Source: Paraspadella gotoi
Taxonomy: Eukaryota > Chaetognatha
Length of the DNA stretch: 64,000 nucleotides
Assembly (NCBI GenBank): GCA_051294375.1
Contig: CM119266.1
Span: 19,603,657-19,667,656 of the forward strand
Reading direction: 5' to 3'
Made by a program: the position numbers and the translations under genes. The notes beneath the pieces are model-generated. The model was not told the DNA's origin. It was given only the letters and a program-made list of their open reading frames with translations, and ran no database searches. Positions within the stretch are counted from its first letter, which is position 1, and every line of letters begins with the position of its first letter. Of the stretch, positions 22,338 to 33,949 are shown piece by piece.

Positions 22338-23150
22338 TTCTCTCTCCCCCGACGAAAACAAGAATCAAGAAGCAAAATATTTCTTCAAATTGATTTTCGT
22401 TTTCTTTTCTCACGATGAGTCGAACAAAGGAGGAAAATTTTTATGTTTCTTTCTAAGAATTTTTAAGAAAAATTGGAAAAATAAGGAGAGAAGAAAGAAA
22501 GAGAAAAAATAAAGGGGGAAGAAATAAAGAGAAAAAATAAAGGGAGGAAGAAAGAAAGAGAAAAAATAAAGGGGGAAGAAAGAAAAAGGCAGGAAGGAAA
22601 AATAAGGGGGGGAGAAAGAAAGAGAAAAAATAAAGGGGAAGAAAAAAGGGGAAAATAAGGGGGAAAAAGGACGAGGATTTTCCAAAATCTTTACTGCTCG
22701 AGTATTTAGTTATCCACAGACAACAATTATTTTATTTAACATTAAAAAAGGTGACATGTTTAGGTTCAGCGCAAAACTTTGATTCTTTGCCTTCAATTCC
22801 AAAGCAGCGAAAAAAAAAAGTTAAAACACAACTTTAAATTCATATGAATCTCGGGGAAAAAATAAAGTCTTTTTATTGGCCCAAATAAAAATAGGGTCTT
22901 TTTATGAAATAGGGTCTTTTTATTGGCCCAAAATCGTCGCCAACAACAAATCTGAAACATGAGATGGAAAAGGGGCAAAAACGACGACGACGACGATGAC
23001 GACGACGACGTCAATGAGGACATCGACAACATATTAAAAATATCATTTTTAAAACGTTGTCGATTTTTGATTTCTCATTGTACAGACATAACTTAAGTTT
23101 TACAATAGGGCAGAAAGGTCAAAACTTTCCTTGGTTTAACAACCTAATTC
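21879..23150. repeat. Tandem duplication, copy D2 (empty TTAA site)
   Basis: Second copy of the D unit, without the 1626-bp insertion. Contains a clean (CT)n at 22281-22345, a GA-rich block at 22480-22670, a (GAC)n run at 22980-23010 and the hairpin CGACAAC...AAAAATAT / ATTTTTAAAACGTTGTCG (about 23024-23067), also present in D1 at about 21738-21781. Confidence 0.88.
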
Positions 23151-23300
23151 ATCTCTTAACTCCAACTGTACCTCCTTCATCATTGAGAGAAATGATAATC
23201 AAATTAAATGACGGTTTTAACGGTTTTAACTGTAGCCTCTGCAATCAGGGACGAAATGTAAAGAGGCCCGTTCATTCGTGGAAACTTAAATTATCGCCAG

Positions 23301-23304
<4 letters not shown>

Positions 23305-23367
<63 letters not shown>

Positions 23368-23375
23368 CTTCTCCT
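23305..23375. repeat. (CT)n microsatellite
   Basis: CT run with TTCTC breaks. 23376-24050 that follows is A-rich DNA with a (GAAA)n run at about 23940-23980 and no supported gene. Confidence 0.93.
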
Positions 23376-23939
23376 CCCCTCTGTCTGGAAATTTTAGTAG
23401 ACATACTACTGTCGTCAGTTTCTTGCAATTTACCCAATTTTTTTTTCGCTTGAAAGAAAAATAAAAGATAAATATAATAAAAATCACGACTAAAATAAAA
23501 ATAATTTCCAACCGACTGGATGAACACAAGAATCGTAGGAAACAAATTTTTACGCCAAATTTTGCGAAAAATTGAATTTTGAAAAGAGAAAAATCCTGCC
23601 AGAGGAAGAAGTGGTTAAATTTAATGCATCGTGTTTTAAAGAAAAATAAAATTGGAAAAAGAGAATAAAGAGGAAATAAAAAAAAGAAGAAAAATAAAAA
23701 ATGAAAAAAAAAACCTTTAATTAAAGAGGGCGAAAACAAACTAAGGCCCTTAAGGGCAACCACTGTCCCACTGAACATACAATCGCTAAAATGTTATTTA
23801 GCTTAAAAGCATCCAAAAAATATTTTCAAATAAACAACAATCAACAATAAGAAAATGAGAAAAAATATTGATGAAAATAAAAAGAAAGAACGAAGAACAA
23901 AGAATGTAGTTCACAAGACAGATAGACTGAGACAAAAAA

Positions 23940-23971
<32 letters not shown>

Positions 23972-24049
23972 GAGAAAAGAAGAGCAAGGACGAGAGGGAG
24001 TAGAGAAAGAGAAGGAAGCGGTAGAAAAATAGCACGTCAACATAAAAAA

Positions 24050-24660
24050 AAAAGGAGGTTTCAAATTGAGAAGAAAGCGGTCGTTGCCGGTCATCCGCGG
24101 GAAGGCAACACAGCCGTGCTTATTTTTGGATGGGGGAGCGAGCGTGAGAAAAACAAAGTTTTCCAGTTCCACCTCGGGAAAAAAAAGGGGGAGGTGATTT
24201 TATCGAAGAAGGTTCAGAGGGAAGGAGGTGATTCGGTGATTCGGTGATGGAGAGAAGGGACGAGGATTGTTTGGTTACTTGTATTCGGGTCGTTGATCTA
24301 ACCAGCGATTGCAAAGTGATCCGTGCGTGTATTTTCCATGGGTGATTGAAAAAAGGTCGGTTCTAAGTATCGGTAGGGGCCGCGCGTTATTGCACGAATA
24401 AGGAAAGAAAAGACGCGACATCACGAAAGGCTCCGCCGAAAGAGCGAGGGGGAGGGGCCTACGGTGAGAGGGACGTAGAACATCCCAGAGGAGGGGGGGG
24501 AACCAACTCTTTGCCATGGGATTTGCCAGTTTAGGGGCGGGGGCTTTCCTAATCGTTAAAGGTGCTTTGAAATCCGAGTTTTCTTCTAATGGTTTCGCAA
24601 ACAAGAAAGAAAAGAGGCGAAGGACGACGACAACAAAGATTTTAAATTCCGCCATATTGT
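24050..24660. other. CpG-richer islet, possible promoter/first exon
   Basis: GC content rises against AT-rich flanks. On the minus strand a 126-aa ORF starts near 24655 with ATGGCGGAA, a context common at animal transcription starts, and has a hydrophobic N-terminus (IFVVVVLRLFSFLF). No domain was recognised and the reading is Pro/Arg-rich later. GATTCGGTGATTCGGTGAT is a short direct repeat at 24230-24247. Confidence 0.25.
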
Positions 24661-24894
24661 GAATTCGAATTTATGGGCTAATGGAAGAAAAACAAAGGGA
24701 TTTTAGCGGAAACTGAGAGTTTGAGAAGAATATGTAATGATTTCGTTATAAATATATTGTTTATATATATGTATAATTTCAAATTTGGATTGCATTTACA
24801 GACCAAGTTTTGAAGGCAACCAAGCCACCCAAAGCTCAACAGTCAACACCTTTTTCCACATATTTCTTGAATGTGACTCTTTCCATAGGAAAGT

Positions 24895-25310
24895 TGGTAT
24901 TTTTTCTCTTCCCCCTTTCCCCCATTCCTCTTCCCCTTTTCATCTACCCCCTTTCCCCCTTCCTCCCTCTTCCCAACTCCTTCTTTTTCCTCTCTCCCTT
25001 CCTCTCCCCTCTTTTCCTCTTCCCTTTTATCATCCTCCCTTCCACTCTTTCCCCTTCCCTCTCTCTCCTTTTCCTCTTCTCCCCTTTCCCTTCTCCCTCC
25101 CTCTTACCTCTCCCTCCTTTTCTTCCCTCTTTTTCCTCTTCCCCCTCCCATTTTGCACTTCCCTCTCCTTCCTTCCACTTCCCTCTCCCCCCTTTCCCCT
25201 TCCCCCTTTCCTATTTTCCTTTTCCCCTTCCCGTTTCCTATTCCTCCTTCCACTCTGCCTCCTTTTCCCCTTCTCCCTCTTCCTCTTCCCCCTTTCCCCT
25301 CTTCCTCCCC
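24895..25310. repeat. Pyrimidine-rich CCCTTTCCC/CCTCTTCC tract
   Basis: About 400 bp of almost pure pyrimidine on the plus strand with no fixed unit. The long ORFs spanning it are Phe/Pro/Leu/Ser or Gly/Lys/Arg/Glu artefacts. Confidence 0.9.
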
Positions 25311-25449
25311 AGTTCGCGGTCCCAATTTCCTCGAGGAGGAATTTTCGCTTCCAAATTGAAAAGTTTTTATTTCCGATTCGATGGAACCGGAAATCGGACG
25401 AGAAGACGGACCGACCGACCGATCGATTCAGCTTTCGGGACGTTGGCTT

Positions 25450-25497
<48 letters not shown>

Positions 25498-25578
25498 GTG
25501 ATAGGCTCGTCGGGGTTTCCCTTCTTTTGTCATGAATTTTTCATTTCTGTCGAGCTTTGTTAGCTCGTTGTCTTTCTC

Positions 25579-25658
<80 letters not shown>

Positions 25659-25665
25659 TCCTTGT
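25450..25665. repeat. (CGT)n then (TTTC)n microsatellites
   Basis: (CGT)n at about 25451-25497 and (CTTT)n at about 25577-25660. A palindrome-free AT-rich stretch (25680-26160) follows with nothing recognised. Confidence 0.95.
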
Positions 25666-26274
25666 TTGTTTTTTTCTTTCTTTCTATTTTTATTATTTTT
25701 TTAATCTATTTTAATTTATTAATGTAATTATTATTAAATCGTAAATTTTAGTTCTCCTTATTAATTTAAAAATAAAATTCTTTTTTAAACATTTATTTAT
25801 TCATTCATTTACTAATTTAAGTCTTTATATTTTAGCTTAACTTTTGTCGATTATGTCAAACTTAAGAGTTTCTCTTTTTCTTCAAGATTTTCCGATTTTC
25901 CATAATCTTTGTCTCGACGTTGTTGTTGTCGTTGTTGTCGTTATCTTTGTTTTCGGGGTTAATCCAAAGTTACTCATTTCTTTCTTATTTCTTAAAATAT
26001 CATACTATAATAGTCAGCACTAGTTTCTTTTGACGAGGTTTATTATCATCAAAGTCAAACTGACCAAGTTATGTCAACATTTCGAATCTCAGTAAAGTCC
26101 AGAATCTTTGGCGTTTCCTTTTTTTTATTGTTTTTTAAAGAAATATATTTTTGAGTCTATTTTAACATTTTTTTTATAAATTCAGTTGTTCTTCTATTTA
26201 GATTCCCGACTTCGGAGTCACAATTCCGAATCTGCTCGTCCTCGATCGACCTTAGGTGTCGATCTCTCGCCATT

Positions 26275-26735
26275 CGTCGTTCTTCTCTCTCCTTTCGCCG
26301 TTCTCCTTTCGCTGTTCCCCGTTCTCCTTTCGCCATTCGCAATTCTCCTTTTGCCGTTCTTCTTTCTCCTTTCGCCGTTTCTCATTCTCCTTTTTCTATT
26401 CGCCGTTCTCCTTTCGTCGTTCTTCTTTTTCCTTTTGCCATTCTCCTTTCGCTGTTCCCCGTTCTCCTTTTGCCATTCACCATACTCCTTTCGCCATTCT
26501 TCTTTCTCCTTTTGCCACTCTCTTTTCGCCGTTCCCCGTTCTCCTTTCGCCATTCTCCTTTTGCCATTTCCCGTTCTCGTTTTGCTATTTGCCATTCTCC
26601 TTTCGTCATTCTTCTTTCTCCTTTTGATGTTCTCCTTTCGCCATTCCCCGTTCTCCTTTCGCCATTCGCCGTTCTCCTTTCGCCATTCGCCGTTCTCCTT
26701 TCGTCTTTTTTCTTTCTCCTTTCACCGTCTTGCTG
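26275..26735. repeat. Pyrimidine-rich minisatellite
   Basis: Short units of CGCCATTCTCCTTTCG / CGTTCTCCTTTCGCCATT type are shuffled for about 460 bp. Both strands stay open (Phe/Ser/Pro or Gly/Glu/Arg/Lys), but the repeated composition argues against a protein. Confidence 0.85.
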
Positions 26736-26989
26736 GTGACTCAAGTGAATCAAACTGTGTAGCATAATATAGTATAATAAAAGCAACTTCCCGAAAGGAG
26801 CGAAATGAAAATTTCAATAAACAATTGATTCCTAAACAATGTTTTATACTATATTTTATACTTATTAACGACTCACGAACGAAAAGAATTTAATCTTTTA
26901 AGCCACCGACTTAAAAAAAAAGACCCAAAGTGTAAAAAAAAAAAAGAAAAGAAAAAAGGTTAAAAAAAAAGATGGGAAATCGCAAACGT

Positions 26990-27185
26990 GAAAAGGTCGA
27001 ATCTTTATCTCGAGCCGCCGCTGCCGCTGCCGCCGCCGCTGCTGCCGATACCGCCACAGACAAAGACTACTGCTGCTGGTGCTCCAGTTGGCTGCGGCCG
27101 CCGCTGCCGCCGCTGCCGACGAATGCGACAAATCAGGTGTCCAACGCTGAGATTCGGCGAAAGATGACCTTTCGCGATTCTTAAC
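26990..27185. other. GC-rich (GCC/GCT)n islet, possible Ala-rich exon
   Basis: A GCCGCNGCC run (about 27010-27060 and 27090-27120) gives an 11-Ala tract on the plus strand, followed by ADTATDKDYCCWCSSW and then VSNAEIRRKMTFRD before a stop. The minus strand also gives poly-Ala. Such tracts occur in animal transcription factors, but no flanking domain is visible. Confidence 0.25.
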
Positions 27186-27339
27186 TTCCTTTCGCTTCCT
27201 TTCGCTTTACTTTAAGTCTTATCATTTTTCTTACTTTTTCCTTTGGCTTAAGAGAGGAAATACAATCAATACATTTAAATTCAAGGGAATACATTTTTAA
27301 TAATACATATTAGTGTAGTGGCGGCCCTTACAAATTATA

Positions 27340-27560
27340 AAAAATAATTATGATGATCGTAGTTTAATGTAATATAAACGAGACTGTGAGAGAGTCTTGA
27401 TTGAAAGCTTGCAGAGACCTGCAATGTCATTATCTTGTAAGAGTGATGGAGGCCTTAAACCACCAAAGCCTGTCCAAAGTCAGGGATAAGATAGCTTATT
27501 TATTAAATGAATGGATAATTTTTATATTGGTTGTACCAATTTCGTAAGCAGTTAAAGTTT
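27340..27560 (+). repeat. Family A dispersed repeat, copy A3 (best preserved)
   Basis: Carries ACGAGACTGTGAGAGAGTCT, TTGATTGAAAGCTTGCAG, TGTAAGAGTGATGGAGGCC, CAAAGCCTGTCCAAAGTCAG, CTTATTTATTAAATGAATGG, and the palindromic ATTGGTTGTACCAAT. Family limits remain undefined. Confidence 0.85.
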
Positions 27561-28042
27561 AAGTTTAACTTAAACGGAAAGGTTTTACCATCTAACCATC
27601 AATGTGAGACGAACAAATCTTGAGAAACTTTTCAAAGGATTTTGTTCCCACACGATCAAGTTATTGAAACAGGTGCTTCTTTATCTTTTCTGTAAATATT
27701 TAAGGTTATTTACGCGGGTCTCTCTTTTGTAAAGGATGTAGATTCTATTGGAACACGTCTCCGATCAGAGTAGTTTTTTTTTAAAGATTTTTTGCTAGTT
27801 TTTCGTGAGGATATTAGTTGTAATGTCTCTTTAATGGAGAAATAAGAGTTGAGAAAACAGTTTAGTCGCACACAGGAATTTTTGACGCCGCCGACTTCGA
27901 ACCTTTTCTCTCCTTTCGTCTCCTGCTGTTTTTCTTTACTCATTTTCTCTTCGTATTTTTACTACAAACTTTTTTCCTTCGTTGAAAAAGTTCACAAACC
28001 AAGGGATTTTCACGGCTTGATAGTGATATGATGTAGTTGGGG

Positions 28043-28080
28043 GAGAGAGAGAGGAGAGGATAGAGAGATGAGAGGAGAGA

Positions 28081-28116
<36 letters not shown>

Positions 28117-28190
28117 TAATTTTCGTAAAGCTCAGAAATATACATACATAAATACATACATACATACATACATACATACATACATACATA
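28043..28190. repeat. (GA)n and (CATA)n microsatellites
   Basis: GA/GGAGAGA run at 28043-28111 and (CATA)n at about 28142-28190. Confidence 0.95.
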
Positions 28191-28497
28191 AATATATCTT
28201 TAAAAATTATTCCTAATTTGTAAAATTTATTAATTATCTATTTTTTTAGTTAAAAGCTCTTATTTTAATAGTCACGTTTAGACAAAGTCTCATAATGATA
28301 ATTACCGAAATAATCAAATGACTCTTGCAACAAAAACTATTGTCGAGTTCTCGTTGTCAAATTTTCTAATTATCATTTTGTAAATTTTGAATAAAACTCA
28401 AGTCTAGTATAATTTCATAACAATAAAAACGATGCTCTTACATTTGTACAAGTTAACGAATATGATTTAAAACTAAACTAATTTTCGGCTTGAGAGA

Positions 28498-28725
28498 ATG
28501 AAATCTATGACACCATTGGCACCCGTAACATTGGCACCTGTACCACCACCTCAATCCGACGCGAGGATATAGTCCTCCTTTGGATGCACCTCACCAGGCA
28601 GGTGCCAATCCCTGGGGCCCCTGGGTACGGCAAGGAACCTCTTTCGAAGAGGGTCAGGAGTGGAACCTTCGTGTCAAATTCAAGAAATCCTCCTCAAAAT
28701 CCTTTCCTCGAATATACTTCTCCTC
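28498..28725 (+). CDS. Candidate coding segment(s), unidentified
   Basis: Two successive readings have protein-like composition. An ATG frame (28498 on) gives MTPLAPVTLAPVPPPQSD before a stop. A second frame from about 28540 includes PLDAPHQAGANPWGPWVRQG and SFEEGQEWNLRVKFKK before running into Ser/Phe-rich low complexity. The tandem TTGGCACCYGTA motif causes the first. No splice signals clearly join them. Confidence 0.18.
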
Positions 28726-29312
28726 CTCTTCCTTCTCTTTATTCCCTTCACCTTACTTATCCTCCCAACCTCCTCCTCATCATCTTCCTCCTCCTCCTCT
28801 TTCTCATCCCTACCCCCTCCGGTTCCATCAGCGAGAGGCATTCCTGGATTTGCACTTGTTGCTAATCTTTTTTTTTCTTTTTTTTTTAACCAAAAAAAAA
28901 AAAGTCAAAATGAATGAAAAAAAAAATATCTTTTTTTTTCTTCCCCTTACGATTGACACGGATAAATACTTTATTATCCGTAAACTAATCAAGAGGGGAA
29001 ATTAATTTGTTATGATGAAGCTTGTAGATGTAGAAAGATTTTTCTTTAAAAAAACAAATTTAAAGCATGACATGTTTTAATTGAGTATATAGAGTTTAAT
29101 TAAGAGAACCTCAACACTTTCTCCGATTGTCAAGACTCTTCCTCCTCCTCTTCCTCCTCCCCCTCCTTTTCAACCATCTCCATCTCCATCTCCACGACGA
29201 GGCGTCCGCTTCGAAAAAAAAAAGACACTACAACAATTTCGCGAGTGATCGCGGAGAAGACTCGCGGGGCGAGTTAGTCGAGGTGTGCGATTGGCGCCGA
29301 ATGACGAACTAA

Positions 29313-29440
29313 ACTATTGGATGAAGTGATATTGGAAGTGATATTGGATAAAGTGATATTGGAAGTGATATTGGATGAAGTGATATTGGAAGTGATATTG
29401 GATGAAGTGATATTGGATGAAGTGATATGAGATGAAATGA
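29313..29440. repeat. ~15-bp minisatellite (GATATTGGATGAAGT / GATATTGGAAGT)
   Basis: Alternating 12- and 15-bp units over about 125 bp. Confidence 0.9.
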
Positions 29441-29918
29441 TATTGAAAATTGTAAACTTCGGTCTGAGGTTGGTTAAATTTTGTTATTGTTCAATGTTCA
29501 TTAGCTCCTATGATTAGGTTTTAATATTTTGTGGATGAAGAAGCTCTGTTTAAAAAAAGATTTAGCAAATTTAAAATCAAATCATAAAAAAAAAAACTTT
29601 CGGCGACCTTAGATGTAGTTTGGCGCCAAATGTTTATCCTTACTGCGAGGGTAAATCTACTTTCTGACGATCGTTTGTCTTTTGTCAACAAAAACAAATT
29701 CTTAGGGTGAAAACGACAAATTAGAAAAAAAAAAAGAAAAAAAGAAATGCAAACGAAACGTAGTTCAAATAAGCTCGGCGTTTAAAAGAAAATCTTAAAA
29801 AAAAATATACCTAATTTCATAACATGAGGTCAAATTCCCGCTTATGTTTTTTTTCTCGAGATATCATTGGACATAAAATTTGTAATGGAAAAAAAATTAT
29901 TTGGCTCCAGCCCTTTCA

Positions 29919-30230
29919 GGCTTATTTTCCCAGAACGCCCCGTTTCATTTTAAATTTGTAATTAAGTTATTTTTTATGTTTAAAGATTAGGTTAAAGGTT
30001 AGGGTTAGGGTTGAGGTTAAGGATTAGTAAAGAATTAAGGTTAGTGATTGGGTTAGTGATTTAGGATAGTTAGGGATTTAGGTTTAGGGTCACGGGTTAG
30101 AGATTAGGGTTAGAGATAGGGGTTTAAGGTTAAGGTTACAGATTAAGGATAGGGATTTGGTTATGGTTTTAGTAACAGATTAGGGTTAAACATTTAAATT
30201 AAATTTGAATTCGGGGATTACATCCAGAAA
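29919..30230. mobile_element. Family C element, copy C3 (right end not found)
   Basis: Begins GGCTTATTTTCCCAGAACGC with CCCGTTTCATTTT, continuing into GGTTAGGGTTAGGGTTGAGG and related telomere-like repeats to about 30190. No matching right inverted end, so truncated or decayed. Confidence 0.6.
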
Positions 30231-30846
30231 TATTTTGTTTCCTCTTAATTTTATTGGCAAGTAAAGACCAAATCAATTTCTTATCAACTACTATTTCTCC
30301 TGCCAAAATCATGACAAACAATTGACAATGACATGATGACTACTATTTTCTACAACTGGTTCCAAGATAATTTTTTCACACGACACAAGAAGACGAATCA
30401 CATGAAGCTCAGCTCCTTTTCTTAATAGAACCTTTTGTATCTCGATTCGTGAATGTAATCACAAATCTATCAGCTGATGAGGCCAATTGTGAAACGAGAG
30501 TGTTGACTGTTGATCCAAAAGCCAGTGATTCGGATAATCTTTCATAAAGTTCATAATTCATTGAAAAAAATAACTTTTTCAAACAGAGAGGAGAACAATT
30601 CTAAAACGAGTTGATCAGATCCAGGAAAAATGCATAAAACAGCTGAGCTCAGGTGAGATGATCCATTATTTCCCCTTTTCTTGTGACCACCTCTCACGTG
30701 TCTATAATTTTATCTCAAAAGTTGATCAAGTCAGTGGCTTCGCCTCCGAAGAATTAATATTCTTCTCAGAAATCTACTAACCCCATCCATTCTTTTGTCG
30801 AACGCTTGTCACGCAGTTTCTCGGCCGAGTTGTCACGGGATGTCTT

Positions 30847-31143
30847 ATGGCGGCCGATCGTCTAAAAGCCACGCGCGTCAAACCAATCAAAATTTGCTCC
30901 ACTTTTTGCGGCGTCTTTCTTGCGCGACTTCGCCTCTTAGCGGCGCTAGCGTTTCATTTCGTCGTGGCTGCGGTGGTGCATCCGACAAGCGCAGGTTTTA
31001 CTTTTACTTTGATTTTGTTTGGCTTTGTTTTTTCCTTTGCTTCAATGCTGAGTCTTTGGCACCTGTTGTGGCCCAATTCTAGTTGTGAGGAAAAATCAAC
31101 AAGTAAAACTGATCAAAAGGTTTTATTTTATATTATATTTTAA
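30847..31143 (+). CDS. Candidate ORF with CpG-rich start, unidentified
   Basis: ATGGCGGCCGATCG opens a 98-codon frame in the most CpG-rich patch of this stretch (30800-31000). The N-terminus is basic then hydrophobic (LLAALAFHFVVAAVVHP), compatible with a signal anchor. The later part is T-rich and less convincing, so only the first exon part, if any, is likely real. ACCAATCAAAA at about 30879 is CCAAT-like. Confidence 0.22.
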   Translation: MAADRLKATRVKPIKICSTFCGVFLARLRLLAALAFHFVVAAVVHPTSAGFTFTLILFGFVFSFASMLSLWHLLWPNSSCEEKSTSKTDQKVLFYIIF

Positions 31144-31748
31144 GCAAAACATTTTAGTTTGATAATAGATGTCTTCAATCTAATGCGTTCATCATTGTTT
31201 CACTTAAAAAGCGAAAAATAGCTAATGCGACTTCGTCTCTTTAATGCATCGCGTCTATTTTACTCGTCTCAGTCACGTGACGGGGACCTCTTAGGAGCGC
31301 GCCATATTTTTTATAAAAAAATTACGCCCAGAAGGGAGAAGAGACATTGAGAAAGGGTGAGGAACAATCTCACGAAGGGGACGGGGTGAAATGAAACAAA
31401 GGGACTTTGTCTGTAAATACTGGGTAGAAAGGAGGCAGCAAAGGGGATTAAAGATATTCCGCGTGATACATCTAAGAAGAATGAAGATATTCATTCTGTT
31501 AAATTTTGAGCAATGTAAGGTTTATTTTTCATTAAAGGAAAACTAAGAACAAGTATGCATGTAACTATTGTATCTCGTTATTAAACAGCCGAATGAAACA
31601 ATACGGATCTGCTACCATAATTTTCATAGATTCGATCAATCAATCAATCAGATGACGTCATACGAGGTCACGTGAGGTAAGTAAAATTCAAAAGGGGTCG
31701 CTGACCCCAAAAAAGAGCATCGCTACACCATAGTCTACTGAAACTCAC

Positions 31749-32430
31749 CCCCCGCCTTCATCTGTTGCATCGACTTCTCTCTCAATGCTCGAACGGCGGC
31801 GTCGAGTTTCGCCGCCGAATGAGTCGACCGCCTCTTGTTGGGAGAAAGTTGGAAGGCGCTTCGAACTGGCGACGAGGAAGTCGAAGGGGGAAGAAATGGA
31901 GATGAAGTCGCAGACGGGGAGGAAGTTGCGGATGGGGAGGAAGTAGCGGGAGACGGAGAGGAAGTACGAGATGATTTGACGAGAGACAGAGGATGAGACT
32001 GTGGCGGTGATAGTGGAGCCAATGACGTTCGATAAGATTGAGGAGAGAGTCGAAGGGGTCTCGGTGCGTGAGGAGAATACGATTCTCTGCGACTCTTCGT
32101 ATTGTGGAACATCTTCGGGGGAGCGGCGGCAAGACCGGACGATCTCTGCAGCGTCAACAACGCCGTCGCCGCCATCGTCGTTTGAAGGGAAAACGGAGTC
32201 GAGGGGAAACGGTCTTTGTCTACCGTGGCGAGAGCGATATCGAACTGGCTAAGACGGCGTCGATAGTCGAGGTTGAGACGATCCGGACTGGCGTTGTAGC
32301 ATCCGTCTGAGGGAAGGTGATTCCCATTCATGTCGGCGTCTTCATCGTTGACTTCGTCGATGCAATCATCACCGCCGCTGAAGAATCGATTGCGTGATTC
32401 GTTGGTTTTGACTAAAAAAGATCGAGGCAT
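31749..32430 (-). CDS. SNAG-domain transcription factor, first coding exon (Snail/Scratch/Gfi type)
   Basis: The product begins MPRSFLVKTNES. MPRSFLVK is the N-terminal SNAG motif with which Snail, Slug, Scratch and Gfi zinc-finger proteins recruit LSD1/CoREST-type corepressors in the nucleus. I start at this Met (32430) because SNAG works only at the extreme N-terminus. The frame is open 35 codons further upstream, but that part is presumably 5' UTR. After SNAG come an acidic stretch (DDCIDEVNDEDAD), a segment around residues 55-110, and a Ser/Pro-rich linker with SSPSATSSPSATSSP repeats (about residues 150-190), then a basic-charged helix-like tail (AAKLDAAVRALREKSMQQMK). The exon ends at a canonical GTGAGT donor (intron begins at 31748), phase 1, after 227 complete codons. 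C2H2 fingers must lie in later exons and I did not find them at lower coordinates, so the subfamily is undecided. Confidence 0.72.
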
Positions 32431-32624
32431 CGTTTTTTTTTGTGTGAACGAAGTGGAGTAGGGTGAATAAGCGGGATGGGAGGGCGGAAGCGATCGAGGA
32501 CTGGAACAACTTTTAAAAAAAACTTTATTCGTCAAGCGTAATTTCCATGTTTTTTTTTAAATTTTTTTATTTTTTTGTACATTGAATTTCAGAAGAAATA
32601 AAAAGGCACGACGAAGTTAATCTG

Positions 32625-33095
32625 TTGTAAAAATAAGGATGGGAATTAATTGATGGTAATTGGATCGAATAGGAAATAAGTGAATCAGGATAGGAATTAA
32701 GTGATTAAGGATAGGAATTAAGTGATTAAGGATTAGGAACTAAAGTGATTAAGGATAGGAATTAGGTGATTAAGGATAGGAATTGAGTGATTGAGGATAG
32801 GAATTAAGTGATTAAGGATAAGGAATTAAGTGATTTAAGGATAGGAACTAAGTGATTAAGGATAGGAATTAGGTGATTAAGGATAGGAATTAAGTGATTG
32901 AGGATAGGAATTAAGTGATTAAGGATAGGAATTAAGTGATTAAGGAATAGGAACTAAGTGATTAAGGATAGGAATTAAGTGATTAAGGATAGGAATTGAG
33001 TGATTGAGGATAGGAATTAAGTGATTTAGGATAGGAACTAAGTGATTAAGGAATATAATTAAGTGATAAAGGATAGGAATTAAGTAATTAAGAAA
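32625..33095. repeat. ~21-bp minisatellite, ~20 units
   Basis: GGATAGGAATTAAGTGATTA repeated with small changes (GAGTGATTGA, GGAACTAAAG). Lies about 200 bp upstream of the SNAG exon start. Confidence 0.93.
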
Positions 33096-33489
33096 TTTCT
33101 TTCTTTTAATGTCTTCATTTTTTAAGTTAGGAGTAAACTAAGACATAATAGAACAAATATACGTACAGTCGTTCAGTCGTACAGTCGTACAGTCGTACAT
33201 AATTACCAGAATAACGTTTTGCACTTCAAGAAAAGAGAGAGACAGACAAGAGCTTAAGCGATAACTTTTTTAATTATTACGAAATAGTACGATCGTAACC
33301 GGGTCCGTTAAATTGTTCGAAGAATTCTTTATGACATTCAAACTTCCCGGTAAAGAAAATTTAGATATTTTAAAGGATATAAAAAAAACATGTGCTTCCA
33401 AAGCCGAGGATAAAACCTTTTGAAAATACGTTGTCGGCCACGAAGGTTCGCCATCCAGAAGTCGACTGAATATCCAGGCTACTGTTTCC

Positions 33490-33600
33490 TCATTTCATGA
33501 ATGGAACACAGGATGCGGCCATGGTGGCTCGATACGGCCGAGAGGTTGTCTGCAAGTGTAGGCCACTGCCATGGGCCCATGAGACCACGTTTATGGTGAT
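33490..33600. other. GC-richer segment, possible repeat fragment
   Basis: GGTGGCTCGATACGGCCGAG resembles a Pol III A-box context, but there is no B box at the right spacing and no match to the SINE bodies here. Unassigned. Confidence 0.2.
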
Positions 33601-33949
33601 CGTGGAATGAAAGGAAATGTCAAATGAAAATGAGGATCGAGGGAACGACAGGAAACAGTTAAGAATTTTAAAGTTCAAGACGAATTCAAAAGAAGTTTGT
33701 CACATAAATGTCAAACACTGGCCAAATGTGAAAATTCAACAACAACTCAGAGAATAAGTTCGTTATATCAAAACTTTAGAATGAGATGCAAAGCAGCTTT
33801 CAGCAAAACAATAATCACCCTTATGGCGGTAATCGAAAACTTCAACGCGATACTTTGATAGTTGAAGTAAAATTAGCATTATTGATTTAATATAACATAT
33901 TTATATGATAATCAAATGAGGAAATGAAGGAATTTTAAACAATCATTAC

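Noticed and set aside
24785-25535. Overlapping 238-241-aa plus-strand ORFs and a 167-aa minus-strand ORF
   Set aside because: They span an almost pure pyrimidine tract and a (CGT)n run. Composition is dictated by the repeat.
28142-28190. CRISPR-like array
   Set aside because: Simple CATA tetranucleotides. None of the tandem arrays in the window has unique spacers between repeats.
29990-30190. True telomere or interstitial telomeric array
   Set aside because: Units are too degenerate and are bounded by the family C inverted end, as in four other copies.
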